Assembly: GCA_020638455.1 (NCBI GenBank)
Contig: JACKIK010000005.1
Location: 72,072 to 136,071 of the forward strand
Origin: Hyphomonas sp.
Lineage (GTDB): Bacteria; Pseudomonadota; Alphaproteobacteria; Caulobacterales; Hyphomonadaceae
Direction of reading: 5' to 3'
Length of the DNA stretch: 64,000 nt
The translations under genes were made by a program, and so were the position numbers. Below the pieces are notes generated by a model, which saw nothing but the letters and a program-made list of their open reading frames with translations, ran no database searches and was not told where the DNA came from. Shown one piece after another: positions 61,590 to 64,000 of this stretch (within the stretch, counting starts at the first letter, position 1; every line of letters starts with the position of its first letter).

Positions 61590-64000
61590 ATGCTGCTGTC
61601 GGATACATCGATCAAGCGGCCGGTCTTTGCATCGGTCCTGTCGCTGGTTCTCGTGATCTTCGGGATCGTGGCCTTCATGCGCCTGCCGCTGAGGGAGTAT
61701 CCGGACATCGACGCGCCGGTCGTGAACATCACGACGAATTATCCGGGCGCCTCGGCGGATGTGGTCGAGACGCGCATCACGCGGATCATCGAGGACCGGA
61801 TCGCCGGTGTGTCGGGCATCCGTTTCATCGATTCCAATTCGACGGACGGGCGTTCGAGCATCAGCGTCGAGTTTTCGGTCAATGTGAACATCGATGCGGC
61901 GGCGAACGATATCCGCGACCGTGTCGCGACCGTGCTGAACAATTTGCCGACCGAAGCCGACCCGCCGGAAATCCAGAAAGCCGACAACAACGAAGACGTT
62001 GTGATGTGGATGAACCTCGCCAGCGACTCGCTGACGACGCCGGAGCTTTCGGACTATGCCGACCGCTACTTGGTGGACCGGTTCTCGGCGCTGGACGGCG
62101 TGGCGCGGGTGCGTGTCGGCGGCGACCGGTCGTATGCGCTGCGCGTCTGGATCGACAGGCGCGAACTAGCGGCGCGCAACCTGACCGTCTCGGACGTCGA
62201 GAATGCGCTGCGCAGCGAGAACGTCGAGGCGCCGGCCGGCAACGTCGAATCCGGAGAGCGGATGTACACGGTGCGCATCGAGCGCACGTTCCGCACGCCA
62301 GAGCAGTTCGCCAACCTGGTCATCGGCCGCGGGCAGGACGGGTATCTCGTTCGGCTGGGCGACGTGGCGCGCGTCGAGCGCGGCACAACGGAGGATCGCA
62401 ACCTGTTCCGCGGCAACGGCGTGCCGATGGTCGGGCTTGGCATCGTCAAGCAGTCGACGGCGAACACGGTCGCCGTGGCCAAGGAAGCGCGTGATCTTGC
62501 CGTGGAGCTCAACAAGACCTTGCCCGAAGGCATGGTGATCGCCATGAGCTATGACTCTTCGGTGTTCATCAGCGCGTCCATTCGCGAGGTCTGGGTGACG
62601 CTGGGCATTGCTGTCGGGCTGGTGACGCTGGTGATCTTCCTGTTCCTCGGCAGCTTCCGCTCGACCATCATTCCGGCCATCACGGTGCCGGTTTCGATCA
62701 CGGCGACATTTATCGTCCTCTTCGCGCTCGGCTTCTCGGTGAACCTGCTGACGCTTCTGGCGCTGGTGCTCGCCATTGGCCTCGTCGTGGACGATGCCAT
62801 CGTCGTGCTGGAGAACATCCACCGGCGCATGGAGGAATATGGCGAGACAGCGCTGGTTGCGGCCTATCGCGGGTCGCGCCAGGTCGGCTTCGCGGTGATC
62901 GCAACCACACTGGTGCTGATCGCCGTGTTCGTGCCGATCACTTTCCTGCAGGGCGACCTTGGCCGTCTGTTCACGGAGTTCGCGCTGGCAATTGCGGCCG
63001 CTGTCGGTTTCTCGGCGCTTCTTGCCCTGACGCTGACGCCGATGATGGCGTCAAAGATCCTCAGGGAGTCCGATGACGACGGCGTGTTCGCTGCAATTCC
63101 GCGGCTGATCGATTCCGGCTTCCAGCGCCTGCGCGGAGCGTATGGCGTGGTGCTGAACGTGCTGATCGGGCGCCCGATTGCAGTGGGTCTCGTGCTGCTC
63201 AGCATGTTCGGCGCGGCCTATGGCCTGACGCGGGTTATCCCGCAGGAATACGTGCCGCGCGAGGACCGGGGCAGTTTCTTCATCATGGTGTCCGGACCGG
63301 AAGGCGCCTCGTTCGACTACATGAAGCAATACATGGACGAGATCGAACGGCGCCTGATGCCGTATACGGAGACGGGCGAGGTGAGGCGCCTGCTGATGCG
63401 CGCGCCGGGCTTCGGCAGCAACGCCTTCAACCAGGGCTTCGTGGTGCTCATGCTGGACGACTGGGACAAGCGCCGTCCGGCCGACGAGATCATCGGCGAG
63501 ATCAATATGAAGCTGTCTGACCTGCCGGGTATTCGCGCCTTCGCGATCATGCGACAGGGGCTGGGCGGTGGGAACCAGAAGCCGGTGCAATTCGTGCTGG
63601 GTGGCCCTTCCTATGACCAGCTGGTGAAATGGCGGGATACGTTCGTTGCTGCGCTGGAGGCGAACAATCCGGGCATCACTGACATCGACTGGAACTACAA
63701 GGAAACGCAGCCGCAATACCGTGTGCAGATCGACTATGACCGTGCCTCGGATCTGGGCGTGACCGTTTCCGACATAGGCAATACGCTGCAAACCATGCTC
63801 GGATCACGCCGGGTGACGACCTATGTCGACAATGGCGAGGAATACGATGTGATCCTCGAAGGGCTGCGGTCCGACCAGACGTCGCCGACGGATGTCGAGA
63901 ATATTTATGTGCGCTCTGCAAAGTCGGGGCAGCTGATCCCGCTGTCCAACCTCGTGAAGATCGTCAGCGTGGCCGACAGCCCGACGCTGAACCGCTACAA
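61590..64000 (+). CDS. RND family efflux permease (3' end outside window)
   Basis: The first 803 codons of an RND proton antiporter with no stop codon. It starts MLLSDTSIKRPVFA, has the periplasmic loop beginning YPDIDAPVVNITTNYPGA, the proton-relay Asp pair in GLVVDDAIVVLENI and the second-half start IGRPIAVGLVLL. TAGGAGG precedes the ATG at good spacing. The sequence is of the MexB/MdtB-like hydrophobe-amphiphile type, distinct from the sulfide-locus pump at 48446. The missing part would contain the last helices. Confidence 0.92.
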   Translation, partial: MLLSDTSIKRPVFASVLSLVLVIFGIVAFMRLPLREYPDIDAPVVNITTNYPGASADVVETRITRIIEDRIAGVSGIRFIDSNSTDGRSSISVEFSVNVNIDAAANDIRDRVATVLNNLPTEADPPEIQKADNNEDVVMWMNLASDSLTTPELSDYADRYLVDRFSALDGVARVRVGGDRSYALRVWIDRRELAARNLTVSDVENALRSENVEAPAGNVESGERMYTVRIERTFRTPEQFANLVIGRGQDGYLVRLGDVARVERGTTEDRNLFRGNGVPMVGLGIVKQSTANTVAVAKEARDLAVELNKTLPEGMVIAMSYDSSVFISASIREVWVTLGIAVGLVTLVIFLFLGSFRSTIIPAITVPVSITATFIVLFALGFSVNLLTLLALVLAIGLVVDDAIVVLENIHRRMEEYGETALVAAYRGSRQVGFAVIATTLVLIAVFVPITFLQGDLGRLFTEFALAIAAAVGFSALLALTLTPMMASKILRESDDDGVFAAIPRLIDSGFQRLRGAYGVVLNVLIGRPIAVGLVLLSMFGAAYGLTRVIPQEYVPREDRGSFFIMVSGPEGASFDYMKQYMDEIERRLMPYTETGEVRRLLMRAPGFGSNAFNQGFVVLMLDDWDKRRPADEIIGEINMKLSDLPGIRAFAIMRQGLGGGNQKPVQFVLGGPSYDQLVKWRDTFVAALEANNPGITDIDWNYKETQPQYRVQIDYDRASDLGVTVSDIGNTLQTMLGSRRVTTYVDNGEEYDVILEGLRSDQTSPTDVENIYVRSAKSGQLIPLSNLVKIVSVADSPTLNRY

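Overview
The window is GC-rich bacterial chromosome with housekeeping genes on both strands and no sign of phage, IS elements or a CRISPR array. The gene set points to an alphaproteobacterium, probably Caulobacterales/Hyphomonadaceae-like: a ChvG/ChvI two-component pair, an AsmA protein, class II DAHP synthase, a CrbS-type symporter-kinase, several TonB/porin/RND envelope systems and REP-like palindromes. This placement is inference from gene content; no 16S rRNA is present.

Layout. 1-13.1 kb: gph (partial), glmU-rpiA, gor, a TIR-ParA fusion gene, class II DAHP synthase, a MATE exporter, HU, an unrecognised protein plus an MDR reductase, a Gfo/Idh/MocA oxidoreductase, pth and rplY. 13.1-13.6 kb: two head-to-head pairs of REP-like palindromes. 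13.6-24.2 kb: an acetate-use locus (DUF4212 and SSS symporter subunits, CrbS-like hybrid kinase, CrbR-like regulator, DcaP-like porin, acs). 24.2-28.8 kb: chvG and a cyclophilin, chvI, and a phoH gene broken by one in-frame amber codon. 28.9-36.1 kb: PQQ dehydrogenase, GST, polA, a small membrane protein and a second MDR reductase. 36.1-41.6 kb: two tandem paralogous lipoproteins, then a tightly overlapping sulfur operon cysK-sseA-metC-SLC13 on the minus strand. 41.8-47.1 kb: a GGDEF/EAL protein, an AsmA protein and tRNA-Asp. 47.2-56.5 kb: a crotonase, then a divergent locus that looks like one sulfide/persulfide system: rhodanese, RND adaptor, RND pump and ArsR (BigR/SqrR-like) to the left; SQR-like flavoprotein, TrxC, DUF2892 and TolC to the right. 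56.5-64 kb: PKHD dioxygenase and a ZnuD-like TonB receptor around a helically phased GTGAC repeat array, a ROK kinase, and a second RND adaptor-pump pair, cut by the window end.

The most interesting elements are the sulfide locus with its dedicated tripartite pump and cluster of perfect palindromes, the phased GTGAC array, the TIR-ParA fusion with Asp at the expected catalytic Glu position, the amber-split phoH, and the paired Cys/Asp-rich lipoproteins. Stretches without a gene longer than about 300 bp are limited to 13096-13606, which holds the REP-like palindromes.
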